DNA from: a virus | Strand: one strand, 5' to 3' | DNA: 27,777 bases | Virus record (IMG/VR): IMGVR_UViG_3300027733_000172 | Span: 1-27,777 of that record | Notes under the pieces: model-generated | The model's database searches: none | The model's input: the letters and a program-made list of their open reading frames with translations, nothing else | What the model was told of the DNA's origin: nothing | Program-made: the position numbers and the translations under genes | In this document: positions 13,741-21,633 of the stretch, piece by piece | Numbering within the stretch: position 1 is the first letter of the stretch | Layout of the letters: each line of letters opens with the position of its first letter

Positions 13741-14192
13741 ACTAGTTGCCTTTTTTCCATGAAATATGCGTGTTTGTGTTTACCGTAAAAGTCATTTACA
13801 AAATCGCATTTAACAAATCCAAGTTTTTTGTACATTTCGATTGTGTCCTTTGCAAGCATATCAACGTACAAACTAACTTCAATTATACCATCTTCTTTTA
13901 GCAAAGTCAATGCATTTTCTATTAGCTCTTTACCTCTGCCAGAATTGCGGTATCTATCATCTACAGCAACGCTTTCGATATAACAAGTTTTCTTTTTTCT
14001 CATCAACCAGATAGAACCAACAACAACGTTGTAATCTACCTCATCACATTCTGTAATGACATAGATTTCGTTTTTAATAATACCAGCTTGTATTTCTTTT
14101 TTGGCGTTTCTAATTTCAGGTGTAAAGGAAGCACACTCTATCTCATAGAGTCTATCTAGATCGTAACTATATGCCCTTCGAAATTCTGTCAT
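13737..14192 (-). CDS. GNAT-family N-acetyltransferase
   Basis: A 151-aa protein of the GNAT fold. The acetyl-CoA pyrophosphate loop is VAVDDRYRNSGRGKELIENA (R-x2-G-x-G/A type), followed by the beta strand IIEVSLYVD and a MYKKLGFVKCDF end typical of RimI-like enzymes. The substrate cannot be read from the sequence. It overlaps speD upstream by 26 bases and nrdB downstream by 4, so acetylation of a polyamine or of a host protein are both possible. The speD neighbour makes the polyamine idea attractive but unproven. Confidence 0.85.
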   Translation of the reverse strand: MTEFRRAYSYDLDRLYEIECASFTPEIRNAKKEIQAGIIKNEIYVITECDEVDYNVVVGSIWLMRKKKTCYIESVAVDDRYRNSGRGKELIENALTLLKEDGIIEVSLYVDMLAKDTIEMYKKLGFVKCDFVNDFYGKHKHAYFMEKRQLV

Positions 14193-14556
14193 GGTCCACT
14201 ACCGCTTTTCTGGTTATGACTTGTACGTTGTAATTTTCTGAGCCAAAAGTTTTCACTAAAGACTCGGCAGCGATTTCCGGATTCATGCCTCTACAAAGAA
14301 AAACATCAATCGACGCATACCACCATTCTGGCCAAGTATGAATAGATAGATGTGATTCTGATACTGCAACTACTCCAGTGACACCGTATGCATCACCGAA
14401 GTGATGAAAATAGTCATGTAGAATATTTGCTTTGACTGCTCTAGCAGCCTGTATCATTGCATTTCTAACAAAATTAGCGTCCCATAACAATACTGGTTTA
14501 ATATCATTAATATCCAATAAAATATGAGTACCCGATTCAATAATCTCTTTGCTCAT
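14167..14556 (-). CDS. speD: S-adenosylmethionine decarboxylase proenzyme (SpeD)
   Basis: A 129-aa protein of the short bacterial class. SESHLSIHTWPE contains the self-cleavage site Glu67|Ser68, with Ser68 becoming the pyruvoyl group. His73 and Cys88 sit at +5 and +20, the same spacing as Ser63/His68/Cys83 in the Thermotoga enzyme. It makes decarboxylated AdoMet, the aminopropyl donor for spermidine. I recall speD from marine T4-like phages, where polyamines could help neutralise packaged DNA or support host metabolism. It lies between nrdA and the acetyltransferase gene. Confidence 0.93.
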   Translation of the reverse strand: MSKEIIESGTHILLDINDIKPVLLWDANFVRNAMIQAARAVKANILHDYFHHFGDAYGVTGVVAVSESHLSIHTWPEWWYASIDVFLCRGMNPEIAAESLVKTFGSENYNVQVITRKAVVDHDRISKGI

Positions 14557-14602
14557 CCTTAAACATAAACCACCGTTTTAGAGTTTCGAAAAACTACTTA
14601 TA

Positions 14603-16870
14603 TCAAATTTTACAGCTATCACAATCTTCTTGTTCAATTGGCTGTACAGGCAATTCTTTAGTTTCTACTTCACCAGATTGATCGTTTGTGTTGCAGTAAT
14701 AGAGTTGCTTGCCGCCGAACTTGTAGAACATAAGAATATGTTTTAACATCTCACTCAAAGGAATTTTATCGTCTGCATAGAACTTTGGATTATATGAAGT
14801 GTTTACAGAGATACCTTGATCAATGTACTTTTGTAGTACAGCACAAATCTTTAGATACCCTTCTGGAGATTCTTGGTCCCACAATAGTTCGTACTTGTTC
14901 TTTAACTTACGAATATTAGGAACAACTTGTTTCAACACGCCGTCTTTAGATTGCTTGATACTAAGCAGCGCACGAGGTGGTTCAATACCGTTTGTTGAGT
15001 TGCTGATAAGAGCAGAAGTCTCCGCTGGCATGATTGCCATTAGAGTAGCATTGCGAATACCAGTTTCTTTTAGTTGTTTGCGTAGAGCGTCCCAGTTCAT
15101 AGTGTACTTTCGCTTCACCAGTTCATCAACATCTCGCTTGTACGTATCGACTGGAAGAATACCCTGACAGTACTTGACGTTTGCAGGAGAGCCTAGCTGA
15201 CCTTTTTCAACAGCAAGATCAGCAGATGCACGAATGAGATAGTACGACCAAGCTTCTGCATATTCGTCTAGTAGCTTTAGATTTGGCTCACTGTACGTCA
15301 TATCATTGTTTGCCATCCAGTAGGCAAGATTGATAATGCCGATGCCCAACGGCCGATATTTTTTAGTAGAAGTTACTGCTGCCTTTACGGGATAAGACTG
15401 GTAATCAAGTAAAGCATCAAGAGCGCGAACACTAAGTTCACAGGGTTTTCGAAAATCTTCCGGAGTTTTGATCTTACCCCAGTTAATCGCTGATAGGGTA
15501 CAAAGGGCAATTTCGCCTTCTTCGTCATTGATATCCCTTAGCGGTTTAGTGGGTAGATTAATCTCACAACACAAATTGCTTTGTTTGATTGGTGCGTCAA
15601 TGAATGAGCCGTGATCATTTGCATGATCAACGTTCATCAAATATATACGTCCAGTATCCTTCCTTTCCTGGACGAATGATGAGAAGAGTTCGATTGCAGA
15701 GATTTGCTTTTTTCTAAGCTTTGGATTTTTCTCTGCTCGTTCATATAGCTCTCTAAACTTTTCTGAGTCTGTGAAATAGGTCTCGTAGAGTTCTGGTACG
15801 TCATTCGGTGAGAAGAGGGTAATATTACCGTTCGTAATAAGTCGCTCATACATCACCTTGTTGAATTGGACACCATAGTCCATGTGACGGACACGATTGT
15901 CTTCTGTGCCTTTGTTGTTCTTGAGTACTAATAGGTCTTCAATCTCTAAGTGCCAGATCGGGTAGTAAAGGGTCGCAGCACCGCCCCGTACACCGCCCTG
16001 ACTGCATGACTTAACAGCAGACTGAAAAAGCTTATAGAAAGGAATAACCCCAGTATGAGATGCATCGCCGTTCCGAATAGGAGAACCCAAAGCCCGAATA
16101 CTGCCACCTCCAATACCGATGCCAGCTTTCTGAGAAACGTATTTAACGATAGCAGAAGATGTTGCATTAATTGAATCAAGAGAGTCCTCCGTTTCGATTA
16201 GAACACAGGAAGAGAACTGTCTCTGTGGTGTTCTAACACCAGCCATAATCGGTGTAGGTAAAGAGATATCAAACGTGCTGATAGCATCGTAGTAGTCTTT
16301 TACCCACTTCATTCTAGTATCTTTAGAGTACTTAGAAAATAGTGTCATAGAGATTAGAATGTAAGCCATCTGAGGAGTTTCATAAAACTTCTTAGTGACG
16401 CGATTCTTTACTAGATACTTGCCGCGGAACTGTTCCATAGCAGCATAAGTCAATAGACTGTCTCTATTGTGATCAATAAAACTATTAGCAATATTAAATT
16501 CGTCTTCTGAATATACATCTAGAAGTTCACGATCATAGTAGCCGTCTTTGACTACACGCTTCACATGCAAAAGCAAATTATCTGGCTCGTACTTGCCGTA
16601 AACTTCTTTGCGAAGATTATAATTGATAAGACGACCAGCAACGTACTGATAGTTTGGATTCTCTTCTGTAATCAACTCTGAAGATGCTTTGATGATTGTT
16701 TCTTGAACATCAGAAGTCTTAATCTTATCATAAAATTGAATGTGTGACTTCAGCGCAATTTCTGAAACAGATACGCCAGTAATACCTTCACACGCCCATG
16801 AAATAACTTTGTGAAATTTTTCAATATCTAACGATTCTCTTGAGCCATCGCGCTTGGTAACTGTATTCAT
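14603..16870 (-). CDS. nrdA: Class Ia ribonucleotide reductase alpha subunit
   Basis: A 755-aa protein close to E. coli NrdA (761). An N-terminal ATP-cone occupies about residues 1-95 (allosteric activity site). Catalytic residues are Cys222 (SSCVLIE, E. coli C225), Asn432, Cys434 and Glu436 (NLCCE, E. coli 437/439/441), and CTLSAIN holds the second redox Cys. The radical-transfer pair is Tyr724-Tyr725 (QLYYC), and the C-terminal thiol pair is C750/C753 (CDSC). It reduces ribonucleoside diphosphates with NrdB. No class Ia residue is missing. Confidence 0.97.
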   Translation of the reverse strand: MNTVTKRDGSRESLDIEKFHKVISWACEGITGVSVSEIALKSHIQFYDKIKTSDVQETIIKASSELITEENPNYQYVAGRLINYNLRKEVYGKYEPDNLLLHVKRVVKDGYYDRELLDVYSEDEFNIANSFIDHNRDSLLTYAAMEQFRGKYLVKNRVTKKFYETPQMAYILISMTLFSKYSKDTRMKWVKDYYDAISTFDISLPTPIMAGVRTPQRQFSSCVLIETEDSLDSINATSSAIVKYVSQKAGIGIGGGSIRALGSPIRNGDASHTGVIPFYKLFQSAVKSCSQGGVRGGAATLYYPIWHLEIEDLLVLKNNKGTEDNRVRHMDYGVQFNKVMYERLITNGNITLFSPNDVPELYETYFTDSEKFRELYERAEKNPKLRKKQISAIELFSSFVQERKDTGRIYLMNVDHANDHGSFIDAPIKQSNLCCEINLPTKPLRDINDEEGEIALCTLSAINWGKIKTPEDFRKPCELSVRALDALLDYQSYPVKAAVTSTKKYRPLGIGIINLAYWMANNDMTYSEPNLKLLDEYAEAWSYYLIRASADLAVEKGQLGSPANVKYCQGILPVDTYKRDVDELVKRKYTMNWDALRKQLKETGIRNATLMAIMPAETSALISNSTNGIEPPRALLSIKQSKDGVLKQVVPNIRKLKNKYELLWDQESPEGYLKICAVLQKYIDQGISVNTSYNPKFYADDKIPLSEMLKHILMFYKFGGKQLYYCNTNDQSGEVETKELPVQPIEQEDCDSCKI

Positions 16871-16878
16871 TTTTATTA

Positions 16879-17142
16879 TTATTCCGCTTTATCTGAATGA
16901 GGAAGTAATGCATATCCTGCGATATCGTCCCAGCTATCTTGATACTCTGGATCGCCGTTGACAATACGAGATAGCTTGTTAGCAAGCATATCTAGCTTTT
17001 CTAAAACAGCATCATTGCAATTGTCATAACTGTTGCCTAACTTATATGCTTGCTTAATTGCTTGTGCTACTGCTGCTTGTTGTTGCCAGCTGCCGTAACG
17101 AGAGCCACGTTCTTTATGTAGATTTTCAACTAAGTTTGTCAT
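16879..17142 (-). CDS. DUF6378-like phage protein
   Basis: An 87-aa protein. RGSRYGSWQQQAAVAQAIKQ in the first half and NKLSRIVNGDPEYQDSWDDI in the second are the pattern I associate with DUF6378, a helical family common in phages beside nucleotide-metabolism genes. The His/Asp/Glu-containing helices recall MazG/HD-like all-alpha nucleotide hydrolases, but that is only an impression. It sits between thyX and nrdA with gaps of 2 and 8 bases. A TATAAT at its start codon is too close to serve as its promoter. Confidence 0.72.
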   Translation of the reverse strand: MTNLVENLHKERGSRYGSWQQQAAVAQAIKQAYKLGNSYDNCNDAVLEKLDMLANKLSRIVNGDPEYQDSWDDIAGYALLPHSDKAE

Positions 17143-17144
17143 AA

Positions 17145-17843
17145 TTATACACTCTTTTTTGTGTCTTCAAGTTCCTTGATTTCAGTGAACGCTTCAATGA
17201 TATCTGGAAAATGCCCACCGATAATGTCCCAGCATTTCATTGCTACTTCACGATGTTCTTTTTGAGTTGCTACGTCCATGCGTAGCTGACAGTAGTGAAT
17301 CCAACTGCGTAGACTACCTGCCATGATGATAACAGATTCAGTCATACCTTCTGGTAAGATTGCTCGGGCTTGTTCTTTTGCAATACCCTTTTCGACTGCC
17401 CACTTATACGCTTTGCGAGCGTTGTCCATTATAGAATATTGTAACATATTCCATTCTTCATGTAAAGCTTTATCTTCTGTGTCGATAGAGTTTTGTCTGT
17501 TTTTTGTATCTTGCAACCTAGCGTCACGTGTAGTAAATGCTAAGTCTTTCGTGGGATCAGCATAACGCTGAGAATATTCTTGAAAAGAAAAAGATCGGTG
17601 ACGAAGAATTTGTCGAGCAATATCACGGGTAGTCTTGATTTCCATAGAGATATGTACCGTCTCTAAAGGCGACCAGTGTTGATTTTTGATCAAGTAACGT
17701 ACAAGCTTACTTGCTGTCTGTGTGTTGTTTTGATTTGATGGGTTAGAAACTCTTGCTGCCCATGCGACTAGTTGACTTGCGGTAGAACATCCTGTATACA
17801 TGCTTGGCTTTGTAACGCCAATTAAATTCACTTCTTGTAGCAT
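17145..17843 (-). CDS. thyX: Flavin-dependent thymidylate synthase (ThyX)
   Basis: A 232-aa protein with the ThyX signature RHR at residues 81-83 followed by Ser91 (RHRSFSFQEYSQRY, the RHRx7S motif). The segment HWSPLETVHISMEI before it and a C-terminal MDVATQKEHREVA with the Arg/Gln substrate residues complete the pattern. It converts dUMP to dTMP with methylenetetrahydrofolate, FAD and NADPH, without needing dihydrofolate reductase. With the dCMP deaminase and NrdAB this gives the phage its own dTTP supply. Confidence 0.95.
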   Translation of the reverse strand: MLQEVNLIGVTKPSMYTGCSTASQLVAWAARVSNPSNQNNTQTASKLVRYLIKNQHWSPLETVHISMEIKTTRDIARQILRHRSFSFQEYSQRYADPTKDLAFTTRDARLQDTKNRQNSIDTEDKALHEEWNMLQYSIMDNARKAYKWAVEKGIAKEQARAILPEGMTESVIIMAGSLRSWIHYCQLRMDVATQKEHREVAMKCWDIIGGHFPDIIEAFTEIKELEDTKKSV

Positions 17844-17846
17844 AAA

Positions 17847-18062
17847 TTATTCTCCGTTCTCAATCAAATCTAGAATTTTTCTAACCATAGGCAATCTATA
17901 TTGCCAATATCTGTACTGCGTATACGTATCTATGTTAACGCCTATACCAGTAACTTCTTTGTCTGGCGGCACACCTTCCTCTACACAGATTAGTTTACAG
18001 ATTTGCTCTGCGAGAGGATGATCGTTTTTGTTTAATTTTAATTCGCTATTAGAAAATGTCAT
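17847..18062 (-). CDS. Small hypothetical protein
   Basis: A 71-aa protein with no family I recognise. A central IGVNIDTYTQYRYWQYRLP is followed by a helical MVRKILDLIEN. It overlaps the previous gene's end by 14 bases and ends 3 bases before thyX, so it is part of the replication run. Confidence 0.65.
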   Translation of the reverse strand: MTFSNSELKLNKNDHPLAEQICKLICVEEGVPPDKEVTGIGVNIDTYTQYRYWQYRLPMVRKILDLIENGE

Positions 18063-18342
18063 CTTTTAGATAACATTGTTTTCTATAGAATTCTTTAACA
18101 TCGTTTAAACTTTCGTTTACATCTAAGGTTCGTTCTATGAGAGATCGCGCAAGAGTCCTAAGAACCCGAAGTTCATTTGCGGTACCAATAGGAAGTACCT
18201 CGTAAGAGCCTTCTACGCTGTAGTCAACTCGTCTCATGTCTTCAGACAATCTCGTCATTAGCCTTTTCTCCAGATATTTCTTAATATGATAACCGCCGAA
18301 AACACCGCAGCCAATAACACCTATTCTTAGACAATCCGACAT
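18049..18342 (-). CDS. Small protein with a Rossmann-like glycine motif at the start
   Basis: About 97 aa from ATG 18342; the frame opens earlier only with TTG 18357. It starts MSDCLRIGVIGCGVFGGY, a GxGxxGG dinucleotide-type loop after a beta strand, but it is far too short for a complete oxidoreductase and the rest is helical (ANELRVLRTLARSLIERT). It may be a degraded remnant of a dehydrogenase, or the resemblance may be chance. It overlaps the phosphoesterase by 16 bases. Confidence 0.62.
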   Translation of the reverse strand: MSDCLRIGVIGCGVFGGYHIKKYLEKRLMTRLSEDMRRVDYSVEGSYEVLPIGTANELRVLRTLARSLIERTLDVNESLNDVKEFYRKQCYLKDDIF

Positions 18343-19070
18343 TTTAATATTTCCCAAGTACCATCATGATGTTCAACTAGAGCAGTACAGCTCTCTACCC
18401 AGTCACCATCATTCATATATGTTATACCATTAATCTCTTTTATAGCTGCTTGGTGAATGTGGCCACATATAATACCATCAACACACTTTCTTTTGCAATA
18501 ATCTGCGATAAGATTTTCGTAGTCTGAAATAAACTTTACAATTGTTTTTGTTTTATCCTTAACATAAGCACTAAAACTCCAATGACCTAGTCCTGCCATT
18601 CTTCTAAAGAATGTTACAGCAGTATTCATTGAAAGAAGTATATCATATACATAGTCACCTAAATGATATAAAAATTTAAAATTGCCTTGTAAAGCAGTAT
18701 CAAACATATCGCCATGGCAAATTATATAGGACTTACCATTTACTGCTTCGTAAATGTATTGATTTTTTATTTCTATATTACCAAAAGATAAATCAAAACG
18801 AATTAAATGCCTTAGTATCTCATCGTGATTACCGGGAAGATATATAACATTCGTGCCACGTTTAGCAGCAGTCAATATACGACGAATGACATTCATATGA
18901 CTTTGAGGAAAATGGAAGTGTCTCTTTAATGCCCACCCATCGATAATATCGCCAACAAGGAATAGATTGTCAGAAGTATTAGTTTTTAAAAAATCACATA
19001 ACCATTCTGCTTTACATCCTTGTGTTCCTAAATGAACGTCAGAGATACAGATTGATTTATATTTTCGCAT
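18327..19070 (-). CDS. Calcineurin-like metallophosphoesterase, LpxH-like (COG2908 type)
   Basis: A 247-aa protein with all metallophosphoesterase motifs in order: SDVHLG (Asp11, His13), VGDIIDGW, LPGNHDE, CHGD and CGHIHQA. The layout matches the LpxH/COG2908 group, which removes UMP from UDP-2,3-diacylglucosamine in lipid A synthesis, but the GNHD form rather than GNRDF suggests the LpxH2-like branch and the substrate is uncertain. A phage version could alter LPS or simply be a nucleotide phosphatase. Its ATG overlaps the primase stop (TAATG) and it lies inside the replication run. Confidence 0.85.
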   Translation of the reverse strand: MRKYKSICISDVHLGTQGCKAEWLCDFLKTNTSDNLFLVGDIIDGWALKRHFHFPQSHMNVIRRILTAAKRGTNVIYLPGNHDEILRHLIRFDLSFGNIEIKNQYIYEAVNGKSYIICHGDMFDTALQGNFKFLYHLGDYVYDILLSMNTAVTFFRRMAGLGHWSFSAYVKDKTKTIVKFISDYENLIADYCKRKCVDGIICGHIHQAAIKEINGITYMNDGDWVESCTALVEHHDGTWEILKCRIV

Positions 19071-20089
19071 TAGCCTTTTCTCCAGTGCATTAATTCTGCT
19101 TTAGCCTCGATCCCCCTAAACGTTCTCTTATCAAGAACGATCTTGATGTGTTCTGCATCGTTGCCTGCCATGATCATGTCGTTTATATCTTTCTGAACAA
19201 ACGTTCTGTCCCAGATAACAACTTTATAACCTTTGTCAATACACTTGTCTATGCGAAACACAATCTCTTTGTTTCGCGGTTCATTATCAAACACATAAAC
19301 TACATCTTTAAAATCTGAGTCAAGCTTAACATCGGCACCCGCCATTGCCAAGCTATTAGGTATAAACATACTATCAATTGGGCCTTCAAAAACATAAACA
19401 GGCAGCTCCTTATTTATTAAATCTAGTCCAAATATTTTCGGCCTATCATCTAGCATGATTGTTATATATCTTAGATTGGATTTGGGGTCAAAAGAGCGAC
19501 CTTGAAAGCCGAAGAGATTTCTATTCTCATCTAGAAATGGAATAATAAGTCTTGGTGATTTGAACTTTTCATCCAGCTTATCTGGAACAATCGTATTCAC
19601 CCACTGTGCAAAGTTAGCACAATAGAACAATCGTGCATGAAACTCATTTGGTATCTTGCGATTAACGATGTACGTCTTTGCTGGATGATCCCACTGTAGC
19701 TGAGATATCTTCTTAAGCTTCTTAAGAGGAGAGCCAGCAGCAAGAAAGCGAGGTGGATCCATCGTGGGCATGATGGACTCTTTTGGCTTATAAGCAATAT
19801 GTTCTTTGTTTAGATAGTGTTCTTTGCTGTACTCTTCATGCAGCAAGAGATCGACCTTAGAAAGAAACTTAGCAAAGCTTTGTGAAGCACCACAGTTATG
19901 GCACTTGTAATAAAGTTTTGTAGATTTCTGAAAAAGGTATCCCCTCGCTTTGAGTTTGTTTTTCTCAGAGTCACCGCAGAGTGGGCACCTAAGATTTGCA
20001 AGAAAGGGATTGTGCGTTTTGATTTTGAAAAGTTGCAGCCGCGTAGAGATAAGCGTAGCATACTTTACGTCAATCCAGGTATTGTCCAT
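19070..20089 (-). CDS. DNA primase (T4 gp61/DnaG type)
   Basis: A 339-aa protein like T4 gp61 (342). The zinc-binding domain holds Cys35, Cys38 (CPLCGDS), Cys63 and Cys66 (CHNC). The TOPRIM catalytic core follows with VFEGPIDSMFIPNSLAMAG (the catalytic Glu) and YVFDNEPRNKE (metal-binding Asp). It makes RNA primers for lagging-strand synthesis, normally with a DnaB-like helicase (T4 gp41), which is not in this window. It is first after a consensus promoter and leads the replication and nucleotide run. Confidence 0.92.
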   Translation of the reverse strand: MDNTWIDVKYATLISTRLQLFKIKTHNPFLANLRCPLCGDSEKNKLKARGYLFQKSTKLYYKCHNCGASQSFAKFLSKVDLLLHEEYSKEHYLNKEHIAYKPKESIMPTMDPPRFLAAGSPLKKLKKISQLQWDHPAKTYIVNRKIPNEFHARLFYCANFAQWVNTIVPDKLDEKFKSPRLIIPFLDENRNLFGFQGRSFDPKSNLRYITIMLDDRPKIFGLDLINKELPVYVFEGPIDSMFIPNSLAMAGADVKLDSDFKDVVYVFDNEPRNKEIVFRIDKCIDKGYKVVIWDRTFVQKDINDMIMAGNDAEHIKIVLDKRTFRGIEAKAELMHWRKG

Positions 20090-20124
20090 TATAAAATCTC
20101 ACTAACATGATGCTGACAGAACTG

Positions 20125-20152
20125 ATTATACACTAGTCCTGAGATTTGTCAA
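20125..20152 (-). promoter_or_regulatory. Consensus sigma70 promoter for the replication run
   Basis: On the minus strand TTGACA (20147-20152), a 16-bp spacer and TATAAT (20125-20130) match the consensus. Transcription would start near 20118, about 29 bases before the primase ATG at 20089, and could run about 9 kb to the GIY-YIG gene. It lacks the GGCTAAGTCA box of the promoters at 883 and 11134. Confidence 0.78.
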
Positions 20153-20160
20153 TAGGATTT

Positions 20161-20628
20161 TTAGAATTTAACGAACGGAATTACACCTAGCTTGTAGAGA
20201 ATAAAGGTAAGAAGAATGCCAATAGCAGTGAGAACAAGTTTACCTTTATCCAAGATACTAGAATTTTTCTGAGTGGCTTGGTAATACTCTTTTAATTCTT
20301 TACGCATGTCTTTCATTTCAGAAATAACAGATTTTTGGAAATCGTCCATATCGCGTTTAATTTCCTTTTCCGTCTCTGAAATTTTGTTTTGAATTACTTG
20401 ATGTTGTGTTTCAGACTGATAACGTCTTTTCTCAATCAACGAATAAAGATTTTCTGTATGTTCTTCGCTCTTGATAATCTTCATGTCGTGTACTGCCAGC
20501 ATTTCTTTAATTGAAGAAGAGATATCAGTCATCTTCTCCATTGTTGAGTCAAGCTTAGAGAAGAAACTAGACATTTGCGAAACGTCATGTTCAAGTACTG
20601 CAACTCTAGTTTCTAACTCATTCGCCAT
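20161..20628 (-). CDS. Coiled-coil protein with C-terminal membrane anchor
   Basis: A 155-aa protein. Residues 1-125 are a long heptad-patterned coiled coil (ELETRVAVLEHDVSQM, KISETEKEIKRDMDDFQKS). One membrane helix at about 131-149 (LVLTAIGILLTFILYKLGV) follows, with four residues after it. Tail-anchored coiled coils like this occur near phage lysis genes. It lies next to the membrane and spanin genes, so an envelope role is likely, but no family is recognised. It is the last gene of the structural and lysis run. Confidence 0.72.
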   Translation of the reverse strand: MANELETRVAVLEHDVSQMSSFFSKLDSTMEKMTDISSSIKEMLAVHDMKIIKSEEHTENLYSLIEKRRYQSETQHQVIQNKISETEKEIKRDMDDFQKSVISEMKDMRKELKEYYQATQKNSSILDKGKLVLTAIGILLTFILYKLGVIPFVKF

Positions 20629-20636
20629 GACAAATA

Positions 20637-20921
20637 TTACTCGCTTAGTACTTCTGGCTCTGGCTCAGGTGTAGGAGCTGGAGGGGGAGGAAGAGTCTGT
20701 TCTTTATCAGATAGAGATAGACCGCCAAGTAAGCCGACAAACGCGCCGATAACTGTGTTAAATGCTGGGCCGATCAGTGCAAGAATATCTTTGTTGTCGA
20801 TCTGATCATTTGGCAAAAAAATACCAAACATTAACACAGTAACAACAGCAACAGTGACACTTGCAAGCACAAGAACTGTCACACGCATGATCCATGAAAT
20901 TAGTTTTTGTTTCTCATTCAT
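20637..20921 (-). CDS. Two-span membrane protein, candidate holin
   Basis: A 94-aa protein with a first membrane helix at about residues 12-36 (VTVLVLASVTVAVVTVLMFG), a short acidic loop (NDQIDNKD), a second helix at about 47-69 (LIGPAFNTVIGAFVGLLGGL) and a proline-rich tail (PPPPAPTPEPEPE). Size, topology and the position next to the spanin pair fit a holin, but holins share no sequence signature, so this stays a candidate. It begins 3 bases after the Rz-like stop. Confidence 0.7.
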   Translation of the reverse strand: MNEKQKLISWIMRVTVLVLASVTVAVVTVLMFGIFLPNDQIDNKDILALIGPAFNTVIGAFVGLLGGLSLSDKEQTLPPPPAPTPEPEPEVLSE

Positions 20922-20924
20922 AAT

Positions 20925-21440
20925 TTACTTTCCTTGTTCCTTTGGATTTGCTTTATCTACTGCGGCTTTGGTGTCGTTGAGCCACTGTTGGAGTCCTGCG
21001 AGTTGCTGGGCGTTTTGGATACAGACTGAGTAGTTTCCGACGATGGTTGCAAGGGCAACAGTGTCTTTAATTCCTGAGGCGGCCTCATCAGCACTTCTGG
21101 CGGGGACGGCAGGTAAGCCTTGGGTACTAGAGTCGTGGAGGTACACCCAACCAGAAGACAATTCAGCGCGAGAAGGCACAACAGTTTGGGCTTGATCTCT
21201 GTAAACATATTCTTTTTCCTTTACCGTTCTTACTTTATCAACATACTGAGTTATCACTTTATTACTTATTTCGCCATTTTTCTTTTCAAGTTCCGCAATT
21301 TGAGCATTAGCCTTTGCTTCATATTCAGCAAGAATTTGTTTTGATTTATCTAGACCTTTTACATAGCCCATAGCAATAGCGCCAGCCATGAGAAAGGCTA
21401 TAATTAAAATCTTATAGGGTAATGGTATAAAACTAAACAT
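20925..21440 (-). CDS. Rz-like inner-membrane spanin
   Basis: A 171-aa protein with an N-terminal membrane helix (about 8-26, YKILIIAFLMAGAIAMGYV). A long periplasmic coiled coil follows (AEYEAKANAQIAELEKKNGE) and a periplasmic tail with one Cys. This is the topology of i-spanins such as lambda Rz, which link to an outer-membrane lipoprotein and fuse the membranes in the last lysis step. The second gene nested inside it (20957-21208) is an Rz1-like lipoprotein, which strongly supports the call. The sequence itself is not clearly similar to lambda Rz. Confidence 0.83.
   Translation of the reverse strand: MFSFIPLPYKILIIAFLMAGAIAMGYVKGLDKSKQILAEYEAKANAQIAELEKKNGEISNKVITQYVDKVRTVKEKEYVYRDQAQTVVPSRAELSSGWVYLHDSSTQGLPAVPARSADEAASGIKDTVALATIVGNYSVCIQNAQQLAGLQQWLNDTKAAVDKANPKEQGK
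20957..21208 (-). CDS. Rz1-like outer-membrane lipoprotein spanin, nested in the Rz-like gene
   Basis: An 83-aa protein wholly inside the Rz-like gene in another frame. A signal peptide ends in the lipobox LLVG|C (Cys22), and a Ser/Pro-rich chain follows (PSPPEVLMRPPQ, SNSGSTTPKPQ), the classic o-spanin makeup. AAAGGA lies 8 bases before the ATG, so it has its own ribosome-binding site. The mature lipoprotein would sit in the outer membrane and bind the Rz-like coiled coil across the periplasm. Such embedded pairs are known from lambda; this one confirms a Gram-negative host. Confidence 0.85.
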   Translation of the reverse strand: MFTEIKPKLLCLLALNCLLVGCTSTTLVPKAYLPSPPEVLMRPPQELKTLLPLQPSSETTQSVSKTPSNSQDSNSGSTTPKPQ

Positions 21441-21633
21441 TAACTGATCCCATCAATCTACGGAGTTGAGTGCCGAGTTCTTTCTCACTCTTCTCTCCAG
21501 CCTTCTGATATTTGTTTTGTTTCTTTTTGGAAACAGGAACAATCTTTTGTGGGTTATCGCCAGCTCCAGCAACACCAGCAGTCGTTACTGTAGGTGCTGC
21601 ACCTTCTTCATTGAACTGGCTGAATGTTTTCAT
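21433..21633 (-). CDS. Small phage structural-type protein
   Basis: About 66 aa from ATG 21633, which overlaps the previous stop as ATGA; an ATG at 21648 is possible but less well placed. It starts MKTFSQFNEEGAAPTVTTAG, has a Gly/Ala stretch and ends with Lys-rich KKKQNKYQKAGEKSEKEL. The MKxFxxFxxE start followed by Ala/Pro/Gly residues is one I recall in small proteins of T4-like phages encoded near head genes. The role is unknown. Confidence 0.68.
   Translation of the reverse strand: MKTFSQFNEEGAAPTVTTAGVAGAGDNPQKIVPVSKKKQNKYQKAGEKSEKELGTQLRRLMGSVNV

Noticed and set aside
17144-17149. TATAAT on the minus strand at the start of the DUF6378-like gene
   Set aside because: It overlaps the start codon region, so transcription would begin after the ATG, and no good -35 lies at 16-18 bp.
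18049-18342. A dehydrogenase gene, from the GxGxxGG motif at the start
   Set aside because: Only about 97 residues with no further Rossmann strands or catalytic residues; reported only as a small protein with a possible remnant motif.
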